Below are positions 11,624 through 25,939 of a stretch of 64,000 nt of DNA, one piece after another. The notes beneath the pieces are model-generated. The model worked only from the letters and a program-made list of their open reading frames with translations. It was not told where the DNA came from and searched no databases. Source of the DNA: Acanthosepion lycidas. Its lineage: Eukaryota > Mollusca > Cephalopoda > Sepiida > Sepiidae. Position 1 is the stretch's first letter. Each line of letters begins with the position of its first letter. A program made the translations under genes and the position numbers. The stretch covers positions 69,501-133,500 of the forward strand of contig CAWVQA010000109.1 of the NCBI GenBank assembly GCA_963932145.1, given 5' to 3'.

Positions 11624-14600
11624 CTGAAGAGAGCAAGAGAGGAAACGAAAAATTGCATCATTTTCAAGTTCTAATCTTTATTATAAAGATAATAATAATA
11701 TTCTTTTCGTGAACTTCCACTGCTCTTTAAGACTCTACAGATCGCTTGGTAAGCAACGGGATTGTGGAAGGATAACGTAATCAATGTACTTAAAACTGAT
11801 TGACAAGTAAAATGAACCAAAATATAAGCTTCGTACTTTACAAGATTGACATAACCAAGAGTTTCGGATGTTTCAATTCAGGAACCTTCTTCAGGAAAGA
11901 GCATCTGTAGGCAGTCAATCACTAAAAAGTTGACATGTAAAATTCTTATCAGATCAAAATTAGCAGCCAAAGAGAACGATGAATCGCATGGTTGAAGTCT
12001 CGTGAAGCCAACAAGCCGAGATAACAGTAGCAGCATAGATTAGCAAAGTGCTGCTCGTGTAGAAGCAGCAGACCAACATCCCCATCTTAGAAACTATCCC
12101 AGTTTCAACGGTTTTATTTTTTATTATGCTCATCGAATCGGGGATGCTGAAAAACCTTATTAGGTAATCCTATAAGAGAACTAGAAGTCCTATCGGGATT
12201 TATTAACGACTGGGGAATAAATAGACTATATATTAAACATGAATTGAGTTAGTACGGAAAACAGAAAGGAGTTGAAGTCGAGGGTGTATCTTCTCACCTG
12301 ATGTATTTAATTTTTATAGCTATGTAAGAGAACTATAAGTCCTACCAGGATTTATTATTTACTGGGGACAAAGACTACATATGCATAGGGAGGTGTATGA
12401 ACCGGGCGATAGGCGAACCTATCTACTTGTGGAACTAAGGAATATAGTTCGTTTGCACCCTTACCATGGAAGTAGCGATAGAGCAGTGAGAAGCTTGCGA
12501 TGTTTCGTCGGTGATAAATAGGTTTACGAACTACAGCTAACGAGATCTGAATTAAGTTATGTTTCAACCGCAAAACAACGTTTGTCGTCAGGATTATCAG
12601 CTGAAGAACTTCAAACTGCCTTCGTGCAAATATAAAATGAATTAAGTACACAAATACAAAGAAGCGTGTCAAAAATTCGTTTTCTCGCTGGATTTAAATT
12701 ACCTTTACAGCGAGGCAATCCTATAAGAGAACTAGAAGTCTTATCAGGACTTATTATCTACTGTGGATAAATAGACTACATGTGTACATGACATGAATTG
12801 AGGCAGTTCGCAAAAACAGGAGTGTAAGTCAAGGATGGGATTTCTCACCGGATTTAACTTTTATAGTGAGGTAATCCTAACAGAAGTAGATGTCCTACCA
12901 GGATTTAATATTGGTAGGCATAAGGCATGCAGATGATTGCGTTGATGGCAGTCATAAAAAGAAAAACACGGCAATTCCTACACAAGCAAGATAAAAAAAA
13001 TACTATCATTTGTAAGAAGACAGAATGGATAGTGAAAACCTGAAAGGAATCTTCTCATCTGATTTATTCAACCCTATACAACGAGGCAATTCGAAGAGAA
13101 GTCCTACCAGGATTTATTATTTATTGGTGGCCACGATCTTGCTAACGTAAGATACGCTGATGACACTGTGCTGATAGCAGATAAGGACAATTGCAGGAAA
13201 TTTTAGTAAAGGAAGACTAGAAGGAATAACGTTAGAATATCTGGTCGTCGATAAAAGAAATACTCCAGGATTAGAATTACGAAATCCTTCAAGTTGACTG
13301 AAGTATTATAACAGTCGATACAAAATGTCAAATCGAAAGCATATTGGAATAAAGGGGGTTTTCAAAAAGCTAAAAGTACTAAGAAACGGGAAATTTTTCG
13401 GAAGAAAAACAAATTACGTAATATTTGTCACAGATGAAGAGAAAACTTATACCAAGAGAATTTTTACAGAAGAATGCCGAGAAAAACATTGACGGTACAT
13501 GTAAGCAACGAGGAAGTTTAAGGAAAATTGAGAAATATTTGTACTTACAGAAAAATGAAGTATCCGCGACACGTAATGAAGGACACTCACAAGGAATATC
13601 ACGAAGCAGAGCAAAATTGCAACTATCGTATCTAATCGGCTTTTGTAAATGGATAGAACCACAATCAAACATTTCTAAGATTATTAACAATTGGGGAATA
13701 AATAGACTATATATTAAACAACATGAATTAATTTTAGTAATTTAGTACAGGAAATGGAGAGCGCCATAATCACAGATGCTTCCATTACGATCGTTAAGTT
13801 TTTACCTTGTGATAATGTTTCTCTGATGCGGTAAGTAAAGAAGTATTTGATGTCCTAAAGCTTCATACAGTAAGTCATTGACAGATGCTCACCCTTCCTC
13901 GGCTAAAATATCTGGAGCGACGTATGTTGGGGTCCCACAAACAACGAAAAGGGGTTCCTTAACTTCAGTGGCGAGACCAAAGTCTCCAAGTTTTAGTGTC
14001 TTTGTACCGTCGGGTGCTTCGCTGACCTGGAAGAGAAACAAAAACACACACTTGAGTAGACTTGATGGCATTACATGACCGGTTAATTTCACCCCAAGCA
14101 AGGCGATAATGCCACTAGGACTCGGAGTGAGGTTACAGGGTGTGAAAAAGACTTTAGTGAGAAGTGAAGAAAGGACAAAAAAGATACAGGGTTCAGAAAA
14201 ACTGAAGATGGCGATTGACGTTGCATTTAAATCTTTGAAGATTGTAAGTGGCAGGGAAGCAGAAAATCTAAAGGAAGTCCCACAGGCGAGAAAAGAAACT
14301 ATTAGAATAGAACGTACGGTTGCATCTAGCAAGTTCGACAGTAAAACGGTGAGACCTAATTGCCAATCTAGTAGCACGATGAACTAAGGAGAGAAGCTCA
14401 TCAGAACAATTGCCATTAAATTAGTTGTAGAAAAGACAGGAAAAACCACCTCACGCCGATCAGAAAGTGACTGAAGTCAAGATGCCAAGTCAGAATCGAT
14501 TACATCCGAGACCTTTCTTTGAAATTTATTAGGAATTTCAAGATATATAGCAGGAACAGCAGACATGGCAGCAATATTCAATGAACTGGCAAATGATAGA

Positions 14601-15561
14601 TTTATACATGTACTACAAGGAGTTTGGTGAGAAGAATTGTCTGAGACGATAAATTGAACAAACTTTCTTAGCAGTAGACGAAGCAATTCATTCAATACAA
14701 TCTTTGTACTTCATGTCATTGGAACTCGTGAGCCCAAGAAGTCGCAAAGCGTTGCTTTCTTGGAGTTTAGCAGCAGCCATGCTGATGGCAGACAGAAAAA
14801 CTCTTGTAGTGATTACACGAGAGCAGTTGTTTTGGGGACGTTAAAATTTACGAGTCATTCCTTGCTCCAGTTAATCATTGGTTGAAGTCCTTTTTCGAGA
14901 GCAGCTGCCACTTTCACTTTGTAGCAAGTCCGACAGGAGTAAATAGTTGTCTAGATAAATACCGAGTTATACAGGTTGAAATAAAATACGTACTTCGAAG
15001 GAAAAACTACAGATATATTATAAAACAGAATATCCGTGTTATACCTTTTCACTTGAGATCCATCCAACCGATTTTGACAAAATTTGGCACATTGTAAGGG
15101 ATAGGTTCTTAGCGCAAAAAGGCGATAATTTTTAAATAATCAATAAACCCGTTAAAAAATCGATAAATTCAACCTTTTTCCTCGGATGTCGTTCAAACAC
15201 AGTATGTAGGTTACTTATATCATGACGAGCTCAACGATACCTCATATTTGTTTCTACGCCACTGCGTTCAGCGAAAATCATGAAAAATGGATTTCAACAA
15301 ATTTTAAACTAAACTCCCTCAAGTTTCAAGCATTGTAATACAAATTTCATTCAATTGTATCCAACTATAAGTTAATCAACTTAACAGTTATATAATTTAT
15401 GCAAAACTATGTAATCCTCATGGGTAGACCCAAGGAGGATGATATTCAGAGCAGATATGTTTGAATAAAAACAGACCACTTTAAGGTTCTATGTAATAAG
15501 TTATTTCACCACAACCTCTTTAACAGGGCTCTGGATCATCAGACTTTACTTCGAAAGGCTG

Positions 15562-15607
<46 letters not shown>

Positions 15608-17389
15608 TATAATGTTTAATGGATGCTAGTTATCTCCTGGCACGTGGAACTGGAACAGTCTACTCCATTGAGCGAAATAAAGGGTTCAGTTCGACATTCC
15701 AACCACCTGAAGAAGGCTGGAGCGTAAAACGGCCGAAACGTTGTAATAAATATGGTGACAAAGATGAGTACAATAGTCCGAATAATGTCAAACAGAACCG
15801 TTTCCGGAATGTCGTACCTGGTGGTAAACCATTTCCGAATGACTGGAAGCTACGCTGGAGGTGGCGGGTTCGAAATATAATAGAACCATTTTGTTCTTGT
15901 AGTTGTTCAGAAATATGTAAACTTAGGGAAAAAGCATTTCTCTCCCACTCACAGCTTATTTCATAGACTCTACTTTCGGATAGTGTGGAGGAGGAGGATC
16001 AGACAGACGGACTCGTATCATTAAGTTATCAAGGGCGTTGGACTTACCAACAAGTTTTCAGGTTTAACATCTCGGTGGACAATTCGCGCAGCGTGAAGAT
16101 AATGAAGGGCGCTTAACATATTGTTTGCCATTCGACTGGCCATTTTCTCTGTGTATTTTGTCGCTGTGGTGATCATTTCAAACAAATCGCCTCCCTAAAT
16201 AAAAAACAAAAAAAAAACAAAAAAACAAAAACGAAATGGTTATTTTGAAAATGAAAAAAAAAACCTCAGGATTTCGATTCTCTACAGCCAAACTTACTAA
16301 TATTTCTTCAGTTACAGTTGACCTATATGGAAATGCATATATATTTGCTTATCAACTTTAGCAGTAAATAGTGAAAATATTTCAAGTGTGACCGTGCCGG
16401 TGATCCAATAGAGAATTGCAACGAGAAATCGGCAACCCCAGTTCGAATTCCGCAGCAAATACACCTTTGAAACATGGCACAGTGGATAAAGGCGTTAATG
16501 AGATCCAGTGACAGAACCCAAAGAGTTGTGAGTTAAGGCTAAGACAGTGGAGAACTTTCATAGGGAAATTAATAGGAGATAACTGATAACTGACTTCCAT
16601 TTAAAACATGCCATGTGGAACTAGAACAGTCAACCCCAGTGAGCGAAATAAAGGATTCAGTTCGACATTTCAACCACCCGAAGAAGGTCTGAGCGTACAA
16701 TGGCCGACACGTTGTAATAAATATGGCGACAAAGATGAAGGCAATCCGAATAATGTAAATAATGTACATAATACCGCATCTCAGAAATATAGACAGATAC
16801 CTTTTGAAAAGGTATAAATCTATTTAATTAACCCATAGCCGGGGGGTTTAGGGGGGGGAATGAACTTTATAACCATTTTTGACCACCAGTATGAGAAAGG
16901 CCAAAGCATTTTAAAACTGTTGCTAATGGGGCGCATACATAACTAATATCTGCTTTGTAGGTTGTTGAAGAGAAAAATGGGTCCCAGTAGATGGAAATGC
17001 TTTGAAACGAGAGTGACGGGGGGTACCAAAAAAATATTGATTGGCAGTGTGACCTCAAGTCACACACTCAGACGATTGATTGCATTTCTCATTTATACAG
17101 GGTGTATCAAAAATACGTTTACAAAATTTACAGGCAGGTACTTCATACCAAAACAAGGAAAAAAAAGGTATACATAAATATGTCTGCAAATCTTTTGAGT
17201 TAAATTTAAAGTTGATGGTAGATGCTGTTAAATGCACAATCAGAGATACAATCCAAAAAATACTTTCAAACATTGGTGGGTGGGTTCCCGATTCTACCGC
17301 AAACTTTCTTTTAAAATTAATATTTAAAATTAATTATTAATTTTAAATAAAGTTTACGTTAGAATCAGGAAGCCTCGCCGAAAGTTTTT

Positions 17390-17422
<33 letters not shown>

Positions 17423-17575
17423 TGTATCTTTGATTTTATGTTTAACAGCGTCTAACGTAAAGTTTAAACTTGTCGAGAAATCCTTCGTTTTTCAATTATG
17501 TCCATATGAACTTTTGTCCTTCTTTTGGTGTCGTGACACCGCCTCCAAAAGTTTGTAAAAGAATTTTTGATACTC

Positions 17576-17630
<55 letters not shown>

Positions 17631-20305
17631 TGAGTCCCGTAACTCTTTAGGGTCGTAGGGGCACAGCATGTAATGCAGCCGCAGTAGAAGTGGCGTGTCT
17701 TGGGCTCCGTCAGGATATCTTGCCCAACCCTCCGCAGGCTGGTTTGAATTTAGACTTTTTCTTTCTCCCACACCGGTTGCCACCTCAAGGCTATAGGACC
17801 TAATCTTGCCTGCTATTAGGTTGGTGCAAAAATAATGACGTAATAATGTCGTTTTTTGACGTTACTGGTCTAAAAATATTCGGAAATTTGAGTCCTTAAA
17901 ATAGGTTGGATGGCAGTAAAAATACCACCATACTATATATAATTTAAAGAAAAAACAGACCACATTAAGGTTCCATTAGTTATAATTTATTTCACCAGAG
18001 ATTTCTCTGGATCTTCAGACTTCACTTTCAAAGTTGAAAAAATGAATTTAAAATTTACACTTTTGAAGGGCAGTATTAAGCTTATGAGGTGAACAAAGAG
18101 GGTGGTGAGAAGTAGTGTGAGAGACATGGTTGAGTTTAGAGAGGGAAGGGAGTTTTAAAATCTATTTTTATTACAATACTTAATATTGAGGAAGGAGGGG
18201 GTAAGGATCAGTCATTGACCTATTTAATCGGTTAACTCACCGGAAATGATAAGGGGGGGAAGAAAATGTGGGAGTAAAGAGATAAGATATTAGGTTGGTG
18301 CAAAAATAATGTCGTTTTCTCACATGTTACTGTGAGAAAACATTATTTTTGCACCAACCTAATATAAGAGATGTACGTAGGTTTTTTTTGAGGAAGGGGA
18401 GGGGTGGTATAACTTTAGCAATTTAGATAAACAGATCTTAACGTTTGATAGTAATTTAAATGTTTAAAAATTCCAAATATATTTTTAGCAAATATCTTGC
18501 TAGCAATTTAAATATTTAACTGCTCCAAATAAATTAAGGATTTTATATAAACAGAATATATCGATAACCAAATAAAAATTTAATAATTTTAATATTGTGA
18601 ATAAATAGACTAATTCATCAATTTAATCTGAAGCTATTTTTAGATGAGTAATATTTCTTAGTTTAAGTTTCAAATCAAGATTGAGTAAGATTTGAAGGTA
18701 ATAGTAAAAAATCTGTTTGCATATACACAGTACATAGTTACGTAAATACATCCACATATATTCATATACAATTATTTATATATAAGAGAGCTCACTTTGG
18801 AAATATGGCAACACTATAGAGATATTTCCCCTATCCTGTTCTTGAAAATATTGTTTAAAAGTCAAATATTCGGGGAAATGAAGGCAAAGGAAACATTGGT
18901 TCGAGGCTACAATTGTTCAAAATGGCAATATTATAGCTCAAAGTGGTTTGTTTTAACTGTGGAGTGCCATGATTTTGGCCGGATGATCAAAAACTACAAA
19001 AAAATGGTTTTGCGTTTAAATAACCGCATCGTAACAGGCCGGGAGGGCATGAATTTCAATTAGCAAATTAATGATCGGCATAATTAAGCGATGATGGGTG
19101 GCCGAACTTCAGAGCATGGAATCTGCGACCATATTTTAAGTTCTGTCTTGGACTGTTCGAACAAGTGTTCTCGGGATGTAGTGGAGGACCAGGAATTACT
19201 CGCTGCTACTGTGGGGAAAATAGCAGGGCTTCTGGAGTCCTTTAACCCTGATATGATTATGACAAAAGGCGCATTACGATATATCTCGAAGGAATTGGCG
19301 GTATGTCGTGTGTGTAAAGGAGTGGCGGCTTAAATCTCATTTATAGCCTCTTATCTTATTTCTTTTGCAGTTTGGGTCTATAAATGTGTTAATTTACTTA
19401 CAAAAGCACTATCCACAACGTTTAATAAATATCTGATATTTGCTACGGACCAATGAGAATAAAGCAACAAGGCAGTTAAAAAATAAATAAATAAATAAAA
19501 ATAATAATAAAAATAATATAAATAAATAAAAGAAAGTGAGAGAAACTGTTTAAATAAAATAAAAAAAATTAAATAAATGGCGAACTGCACTGACCTTGAC
19601 GAGTTCCATAACAAGAAAAATTCTATCCGGAGAATCGAACTCTTCAATAAGGCGGATGATGTTTGGATGTTTGGCCCTGCGGAGGATCGATACCTCATTT
19701 TCAATCATTTGCACCTGCCGAACGAAAATCTATACTGAAATAGTGTAACTAAGCAGAGAATATAAAAACACAAAAAATCATGGTCATCTTCCATCTGATC
19801 TCCATTAAGAAAAAAAAAACAAAAAAAAACAAATAAATTTAAAAAATTAACTTACAGTAAAATTCGCTCGTACAAAACTGGCGAGTTTAAACATTTTTAT
19901 CCTTGTTTTGACCTTATGTCGGATTTTGGGGCATTTTTCTACATAAGTAACTTTATTCCCCGAGTGCCACATTTGTATGCGAAAATTAAATATTAATGCA
20001 TGAAATAATTACAGAAAGTAAGAAATGATATAACATTTGGCATTTGAATTCTTTCGTGTTTAACACACGTTGTATATGAGAACAGGACATTGTTGATAAC
20101 CAATTAAGCATTTAATGACCTTATCAACTGGAAATAGTCACATACAACTTACGCAAGTCAACCTAACTAGGCCGGAACACTTGAACGGAAACGGAAGACA
20201 CAGCGATTTAAAATCTCCTGGTCGCTATGAATACCAAGAAACATTAATTGTAATTAAGTTTTTTCTTTCTTTCTTTTTCTTCTTTATACCCAGTGCGTGT
20301 CTGTC

Positions 20306-20363
<58 letters not shown>

Positions 20364-23300
20364 AAATGGATATTGTAAATTCTAAGGATAAGGTAAAATA
20401 TTGCCAAAATAGAATTCTCAATTACACCCTTGTGCAAATTAATTATATAAGATGTGGAGAGCAATGGTCACCTACACCCTTGTGCAAATTAATTGAAACA
20501 AAACGAATAATTCCGTTTACTTTTTTTCGTATTTTTTTTTCCAAAGAAACATGACCCAATGCACACAGTATTATTTCGTATGTTCATTCCACGAAGTCGT
20601 TCCTTGCAGATACTCGATTCGATTTTCCGAGCCAGTCGATAGTACTTAGATTTGCTTACTGGTAAGGCTTGTCAGTGTGCTTGTGCAGCTTTACAATTTT
20701 CGTACGCTTCCTTGAAGTAACGTCTATCGCAGACAATAGCCGTAGGACAACTAATCTATAGTCGAGACAATAGTGTCTGAGCGTGATGAAATCACGGATG
20801 ACGCAATATTATCAAGGCCAGACAAATTTCATCACACGCCCCGAAAATAGATTCATATTACTGCACACCACTGCAAATGACCTAATCTGAGGGGAAAAAA
20901 AATCTATTACACCCTGTCACTCCAATGGGTCTAAAACTGACAGTATGGTGTGAAAAAAAAAAACTAAAGCTGTATATTCTCAATCTAATCTAGTAGTTCT
21001 AAACCTAGGGTCCATAAAACAATTTCACTTCCAAACGAAGTTTTTTACACTTGAGAATTGGAATTTCTACGGTAATCTACGCCATATTTAAAAAGATAAA
21101 GATCAAGCGATGTAAGTGTTTATTGTAAAAGTTCAATAAAAATTGAGGATATAAAGATTATAATTATTATATAAATAATATTAACAAAATATTAATATAA
21201 ATTAATAAAATATGAAAATAAAATTTAATAAAATTAATATAAAAAAGATTAATAAATTTAGTATAAACTTTATAAACGATTATATATCAGACTTAAAATT
21301 GGGAAAATAATTCAACACCAAAATGGTTCCATCTCCAAGGTTCTGATTCTGAATGTTGTTTTATGGCGCACTGACTCCTATATAATGGTCATGTAGTGCC
21401 AAACAAGGATTTTCAAGTAGATTCTCAGTCTTTAATCTGTCTCCCTCCTGGATTTTTATATAGTGCCAAAGAAGTCTTTAAATAGATTTTTCTTTGTTTA
21501 TTGCACAGTGACCGAATAATGTTCAGCAAAAGACGACACATCTCAGTCTTCATTTAAACCCCTTTAGTAGCTACAGAGTCTATGGCCAGATATTGAACTC
21601 ACAACTCTTTGGGTCAAGTCAGTTTTAGATTACTTCAACCAACGCTTTTATCCACTGGGTCATGTGTTCCAAGAACAATAAAGATGGAGACAACAATGTA
21701 AATTGTGCAAATAATTTCTCTTCTTGACCGACTCCAGATCTTCGCACAACAACGCTCACCAGGATCAGATTGTCTGATAAAATCTGTTGCATTATTAACA
21801 GATATTTATAGTCTACAAAAGTAAACTTTCATCTTAGACTCCAAATTTCAGTTCACCTCACTCTGTTAAGAATGTGGCAACATTGAAATATTTACAATTT
21901 AAAAAATATAATCCTGTAAGAGATCTTAAATAATTTGTTTATTTATAAATACAAAAGGAAAACTTCTTTACCAGCGCGTTTCGTCCTAGTTAAGGATTTT
22001 ATTTTGAAACATGTATTTATAAACAGGTTTTCAACATTTTTAAATTTTAAGAATGCTCATAAATATTCTTAAGGCTTACCGTAAGGGTCAAGGTAAACTA
22101 TGGAGGACACTAAGTGATGTAATTTAATGCGTAATAAACGAAAAGTGTTGTAGAGATTTCCTTTTTTTTATCTACTCTCATAATCCGTAATCAAATTCGC
22201 TGGACAGATTATCTGACAAGTATGGAGGATGAGATTTCCAAAGATTTTTTCAATGTGAGCTGGTACAAGGTAATCGACCAGCTCATAAGCCTCCAAAACG
22301 TTTCAATGATGCAGTTAAATGAAACAAAGATTCTTGGCGTTATGTTTAAGACCCGGAAATTTGTGATGGAGATAGATCTGGCTGGAGGCGGTTGATTTGG
22401 AAGAGCTGCAACGATTTTGATCAGGAAAGAATTAGGCATTCCAACAAAGTGTGCCATTAGGAAAGGAAGAAATAAAATCCATCCCAGAGCTTTTATGACT
22501 CCAACACACTTGCAGTATTTGTGGAAAAGTCATCCTCTCTGTGGCTGGTTCCCCACTCACATGAAATCACACCAGAGAGGGTCAGGTTCAAACTCCTGTG
22601 AATGCAACCCCTACCAGAAATACCTGCACTTTGTTTTGTGACAAGGTTTGTAAGTCTGTTGCACGACTCAAATGTTGCATGATTGTACATAGACAGGCAA
22701 GTTTCCACCATAAGTAACACACTTTGTTTGCTAAGTGTGTAAGAGGGGTTGTAAAAGTGAGACTGGCCTTAAGAATCACTTAAGGGAGCAAGGAGCTTTA
22801 ACTCAACTATAAATAGAAGAAATAAAATTCTGAATGAAAAACAAAATCTACCAAGTGAAGAGATGGTCTTCTATAAAGAAGTGACAATATACGTTTCATT
22901 TACTTACGTTACTTGAACAAGTTGTCTTGTTAATAATTTTCAAGGCGTACGCAATGTTGTTTGATCTGAAGAGAGAAACATTACTTTAACAAAAACTTGA
23001 AAATTTGTTACAGCTTTCATTTGGCTCTAACGAAGCTGTTTTGCCATTTGCAGAATATAGAATGCAAGTGGCAAAAACAACAAATAGAAATAATTACATT
23101 TATTCTCCGTAAAAGACAATTTTGGCACAAGTCCGAAGGGGGAGACGCTGTTCAACGCTTACTATACTAAACGTAGCTAATCAGATTCACAACTCCTCCA
23201 TCCATTAAAATTTACATTCATCATAAGAACTCGCCCATCGCCATTCAATCCGACATTTATCCCAATACCACATGTTCAGAGGGAACCTACAAAAACATAC

Positions 23301-24811
23301 ATGGCATAAAAAAAGATTAATCGTGTATAAATGTCTTTCCTTACAAAAAAAATGCTTAAAAGATATATAATCATGAAAGGTGGAGTGGAACCTGACACGG
23401 GGTGGTAGCACCTATTAGGGTGCCAGATGTGGGCAAATAATAATAAAAAAAAAAACTGGGGCCCAAAGCACTATGAAAGTAGATTTTTTTTTTTTTTCAG
23501 TAAAATTAGCAACAATACTAGTTAAAAGAAAAAAAATCAGCACTAAACGACCCATAACGAGTTGATATTCGGTTAACCAAACCAACCTTGGTGTCCTTTC
23601 CTCATGTATCTGTTTTGAATTATTTCTAACATTTGAGATTTCTAATGCCCCTTGTGGCTATATTATCTAGTTTCTTCACCATACTTATCTTGCAAAGGGA
23701 CAGAATTTAGTAAGGCCATTAATAATAATACCGCTAGTCATTAACCCTCCGTATCAAATATAGATATATTTGAATTTACATTTAAGAGAATATTAATTGT
23801 TTTCTTGCATTAAATAGCTGCTGTTTACTTAACATCGTTTGGCATAAAGCCATGGTTGTGATGAGGGCATTCAACGAGAGTACATAGCAACCTGGGAGTT
23901 CGGGTGAGGGTCGAACTCGCTCTTTGGTAGCAATGGCCAACCAGACGAGCTATTGTTAAATTACTGATGCCAAGGCATTCAAATTGATTAAACCATCGTA
24001 TGCAATGGCATTTTTTCCTGTTAATTTGTAAACTCAAAATGAAAACCGACAATGCGTGTAGTGTTAAGTATCTTGCTATATCTAATATGGTGAACCAAGT
24101 AGAAATTATATCCACAAGGGGCATTACAAAAGCTAAAATATTAGAAATAATCCAAAACAGGTACATGGGGAAAATTTTGTAGGACATGAGGAAAGGGTAC
24201 ACCGAAGTCAAGGTTAATGAAATATCAACTACTTATGTGTCATTTAGTGTCTAAATTTAATTTTCTTGGGAATTTTGGTGGTTAATTTGCAGTTTAACAC
24301 CTACGCTCAGTTCGCATTAAAAAAATTTCCAGAATACGTACATTTAAGTGTAATTATACATGCTTCATTCGAAACTGGCTTGATAAATTTGATAAAATCT
24401 ACCGTTTTGGAGTTATCGACAGCCATTACTAGAGTTGTTTACATACATTCGCTGCAGAATAGCTTTTAGCGTAGGTATTACTGCGCAAACTGAGCGTGTC
24501 TATGTAAATAGTTCCCGTGCGCAGTAATTGAGACAAATTTAGACAAAGATCAGTTCCGCCCTTAGCTTTCCGTAGTCTTTCGCGTTCAGTTTTCCGCAGC
24601 GAATGTATGCAAATAACGCGAGTAATGGCTGCCGCCAACGACGCGAATGAATCCGAACTTTCACAGTCGATAACTCCAAAACGGTAGATTTTATCAAATT
24701 ATTCAAGCCAGTTTCGATTGAAGCATGTATAATTACACCTAAATGTACGTATTCTGGAATTTTTTAATGCGAACTGAGCGCGGGTTCTAAACTGCAAATT
24801 AACCGCTTTGG

Positions 24812-24857
<46 letters not shown>

Positions 24858-24931
24858 TTTATTTTTCCGAAATTATAGTGCCGGTAATTTTTTTTCACTT
24901 TTTATTTATTTTTTTTATTTATTTTTTATTT

Positions 24932-24966
<35 letters not shown>

Positions 24967-25907
24967 AGTATTGTTGCTAGTTTTACTGCAAAAATGTTCA
25001 TACTTTCATAGTGTTTCGGCCCCAGTTTAGGAAGGGATCAGTATTTGCCCACAGCTGAGGCCCTAACAGGTGCTATAATCCCGCGTTAGGTTGGAACAGA
25101 CCAAAGAACAACAGCAATCAAGATGTGGTCCTATTCTCTTCGGAGCCTTTCTGCCGCATGTAGTTTAGTCACGCACAGGACGTTCGAAGGTAAGAAAGAG
25201 ACACACACAGAAAAGTAGCGTGTAAGGGTAAATTTGTTTCCTACCTCAGTCGGCATTCACGTACAACAGCAAAATTTCCTTCTCCAATCAATTGTCGGAC
25301 TCCATATTTGCTTGTCAGACTCGGTGGGTAACTTGTATTTTCTGAAATAGGCGAAGAAAAATCCTTGGGTTTTAAATAGATTTGGTCTGAATATTAAAGA
25401 AATCACAACAATTAGATGCAAAAGAAAAAAAAAATCAGACTTAAAATTAGGAAAATAATTCAACAACAAAATGGTCGCATCTAAAAATCCGGAATTTTTC
25501 TTTTTAACAAAAAGGTTAAGAGGATGGAGTAAAGCTTAGAGCTTGTTCGTGAGAATATCGTTGTACATTTATGACTACATATCGGGTCGAATGTGATCTT
25601 AAAAAATCGTGTCAGTAAACCCCTAAGATATTTATTCCGTGCTTATATGATGAGAAATGGCAAATTACACGCGCGTGCATAAAATGAATGTATCTATAGG
25701 TTGACATCTAGAAATAGAAGTACAAGGGGGGTTGTTGAATGTAGAACCCACCACCCTCGACTTCTGATCCAGAGTCAACCGTTCGATATCAGCGTACAGA
25801 AAAGTCAACCCCATTTATGTAACTGGGTTCTATAAAGATTTTATTGCTTGGTCGCAGAATATGCGTGGGAAAACTTCTGATTGGTCAGAAAAACATTCTT
25901 AACTTAT

Positions 25908-25939
<32 letters not shown>

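Noticed and set aside
13889..14377. 162-residue minus frame as a single gene
   Set aside because: It joins a retrotransposon tail and the real DCLK exon 13893-14026 across the intron acceptor.
15619..15966. 115-residue plus frame
   Set aside because: Starts in a SINE family 2 body found many times in the window.
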